12,406 nucleotides of DNA from CAZBBB01 sp964490005. GTDB lineage: Bacteria > Planctomycetota > B15-G4. Shown piece after piece: positions 11,099 through 12,406 of the stretch; the stretch's first letter is position 1, and each line of letters begins with the position of its first letter. The DNA is taken from contig CAZBBB010000095.1 of the NCBI GenBank assembly GCA_964490005.1, forward strand, positions 1-12,406, in the 5' to 3' direction. The position numbers and the translations under genes were made by a program. A model generated the notes under the pieces. That model was not told the origin of the DNA, ran no database searches, and saw only the letters and a program-made list of their open reading frames with translations.

Positions 11099-12406
11099 CT
11101 ACTTCACGTAGCCGAGCGCGCGCAGCTCGGCGAGGCGCTGCGCGTCGAGCTCGGGCGACGCGCCCGGCAGGGCGGCGGCCGGCGGGCGGGCCCGGAAGGC
11201 GCGGGCGCGGTCCGCCAGTCGCGCGGCGAGCGCCGCGTGCTCCGACGAGAGGTCGCGCGTCTCGCCGCGGTCGGCGAGGCGATCGCCGAGCTGCGCGCCG
11301 CCGTCGGCGCGCAGGTGCAGCTTCCAGCGCGCGTCGAAGACGGCCAGCGCCGGCGCGGTGTCCCCGGCGGCGCGCGCCGACACCACGATCGGCTCGCGCT
11401 CGGCCGCCGGCGACGGGCCGCGCAGGCGCGCCGCGAGGGAGACGCCGGGCAGCGGCGTCGGCGACGGCACGCGGCACAGTTCGAGCAGCGTCGGCAGCAC
11501 GTCGATCGTGCAGGCCGGCTCGCGGTCGACGCGCGCCTGCACGCCGGGCCCGGCCGCGATGAGCGGGATGTCGAGCGTCTCGGCCCAGACGTGCGCGCCG
11601 TGTCCGAACGCGTCGTGCTGGCCGAAGGCCTCGCCGTGATCGGAGAGCACGACGACGAGCGTGTCGGGGCCGGCGTCCTGCAGGAGCGTGCCGAGCGAGG
11701 CGTCGACGGTGGCGAGGTTGGCGCGGTACAGCGCGGTGGCCGCGGAGAGTTCCTCGGCGCTGAGCTGCGCGGCGTGCTGCACCCGCCAGTCGGCGTTCTG
11801 CACCACGGCCAGGCGCTCGTCGTCGCCCGGGAAGCCCTGCCAGCGCACCGCCGCGAGGCCGGCGAGATCGGGGTTGTAGGGCCCGTGCGGCCGGCGGAAG
11901 TGCACGTAGGTCAGCGAAGGGCGCTCGTCGCGCTCCCGCCAGTGCGCGAGCACGTCGGCCACCAGCAGGCCGTCCTGCTTCTCGGTGGCCGACGCGTAGT
12001 AGCGGTAGTGCTCGAAACCCTGCGCCAGGCCGTAGGCGTCGGAGGCGTAGACCATCTGCACGAAACCGGCGGTGGACCAGCCGGCCGCGGCGAAGGCCTC
12101 GGCCAGCGTGTGCGCCGTCGGCGGGAGGGCGCGCGCGTCGTCGGTCGCGCCGTGCTGCTCGGGCAGCAGGCCGGTGAGCAGCGAACTCGTCGCGGGCAGG
12201 GTCCAGGGGGCGACGCTGAAGGCGCGGTCGAAACGCGTGCCGCGCGCCGCGAGCGCGTCGAGCGCGGGCGTCAGGCCCGGCGGGCCGCCCTGGCACGAGA
12301 GCTGGTCGCCGTGCGTCGCGTCGAGCACGACGAGCAGCACGTGGCGCGGGACCGGCGGCCGCTCGGCGCAGGCGCCGGCGAGCGCCGCCGCGCACGCGAC
12401 GGCCAG
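11099..12406 (-). CDS. Second sulfatase-fold (alkaline phosphatase superfamily) lipoprotein, 5' end cut by window edge
   Basis: The frame is open through the window edge; the visible 435 residues begin LAVACAAALAGACAERPP, a hydrophobic signal segment with AGAC (Cys13 of the visible part) as possible lipobox. A GTG at 12340 is in frame but would remove the signal and is not the true start, which lies outside. The sulfatase core has VVLDATHGDQL (Asp29), VVLSDHGEAFGQHDAFGHG (Asp256-His257) and the common C-terminal LAELRALGYVK. The active-site segment WTLPATSSLLTG fits the C/S-x-P-S/A-R-x-x-L-x-T-G pattern with Thr69 where sulfatases have the Cys or Ser converted to formylglycine. Sulfate-ester hydrolysis is thus doubtful; phospho-group chemistry through Thr is an alternative. 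It precedes the M61 peptidase by 53 nt, and a palindrome GGGCGCGCCC (11062-11071) lies between them. It is a relative, not a copy, of the sulfatase-fold gene at 6585-5086. Confidence 0.88.
   Translation of the reverse strand: MAVACAAALAGACAERPPVPRHVLLVVLDATHGDQLSCQGGPPGLTPALDALAARGTRFDRAFSVAPWTLPATSSLLTGLLPEQHGATDDARALPPTAHTLAEAFAAAGWSTAGFVQMVYASDAYGLAQGFEHYRYYASATEKQDGLLVADVLAHWRERDERPSLTYVHFRRPHGPYNPDLAGLAAVRWQGFPGDDERLAVVQNADWRVQHAAQLSAEELSAATALYRANLATVDASLGTLLQDAGPDTLVVVLSDHGEAFGQHDAFGHGAHVWAETLDIPLIAAGPGVQARVDREPACTIDVLPTLLELCRVPSPTPLPGVSLAARLRGPSPAAEREPIVVSARAAGDTAPALAVFDARWKLHLRADGGAQLGDRLADRGETRDLSSEHAALAARLADRARAFRARPPAAALPGASPELDAQRLAELRALGYVK

Noticed and set aside
9387..11111. A 574-codon plus-strand frame antisense to the M61 gene.
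   Set aside because: No domain motif is present and the composition is biased; the minus-strand gene has the HExxH zinc site and PDZ domain.
11046..12395. A 450-codon upstream extension of the M61 peptidase frame.
   Set aside because: It reads the sulfatase-fold gene in the wrong frame and is Arg/Ala/Pro-rich; the proper signal peptide starts at 11045.

Overview
The window is about 12.4 kb of very GC-rich (roughly 70% or more) bacterial chromosomal DNA, densely coding, with no rRNA, tRNA, CRISPR array, transposase or phage gene visible. The gene families point to a free-living Gram-negative bacterium: exported lipoprotein-like alkaline-phosphatase-superfamily enzymes, an M61 peptidase, PlsY/GpsA and an animal-like pterin synthase. 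The gene style resembles Myxococcota, other former Deltaproteobacteria or Planctomycetota, but this taxonomic guess is inference and is not settled by the sequence.

Left part (1-4337, minus strand). A 66-residue unrecognised protein (4337-4137) is followed by a 1178-residue single-chain flavin/iron-sulfur oxidoreductase (3986-450) and an A-type iron-sulfur carrier (453-127). The oxidoreductase joins a glutamate-synthase-small-subunit/NfnB-like half to a PyrK/NfnA-like ferredoxin-reductase half. It overlaps the carrier by an ATGA, and the carrier also has its own strong Shine-Dalgarno. This suggests co-production of a multi-cluster enzyme with a cluster-delivery protein. A short-loop G-quadruplex motif lies just upstream of the oxidoreductase GTG start, which lacks a Shine-Dalgarno.

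Middle (4338-7407). A 341-bp divergent intergenic region with several dyads separates the small gene from a plus-strand 6-pyruvoyl-tetrahydropterin synthase/QueD-family gene (4679-5113). That gene converges on, and overlaps by 28 bp, a minus-strand sulfatase-fold lipoprotein (6585-5086). The latter is ATGA-coupled to an upstream secreted, C-terminally anchored protein of unknown function (7355-6582).

Right part (7408-12406). Plus-strand plsY and gpsA form a tight phospholipid operon: GpsA makes glycerol-3-phosphate and PlsY acylates it. A GC hairpin separates them from a convergent minus-strand pair: a second sulfatase-fold lipoprotein, cut by the window edge, and an exported M61 glycyl-aminopeptidase-type protease with a PDZ domain. 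Both sulfatase-fold proteins have Thr, not Cys or Ser, at the position where true sulfatases form formylglycine, so they are probably not classical sulfatases.

No defence system, secondary-metabolite cluster or mobile island is visible. The most interesting points are the fused Nfn-like enzyme with its coupled iron-sulfur carrier, the Thr-type sulfatase homologues and the small AT-richer gene with its structured upstream region.
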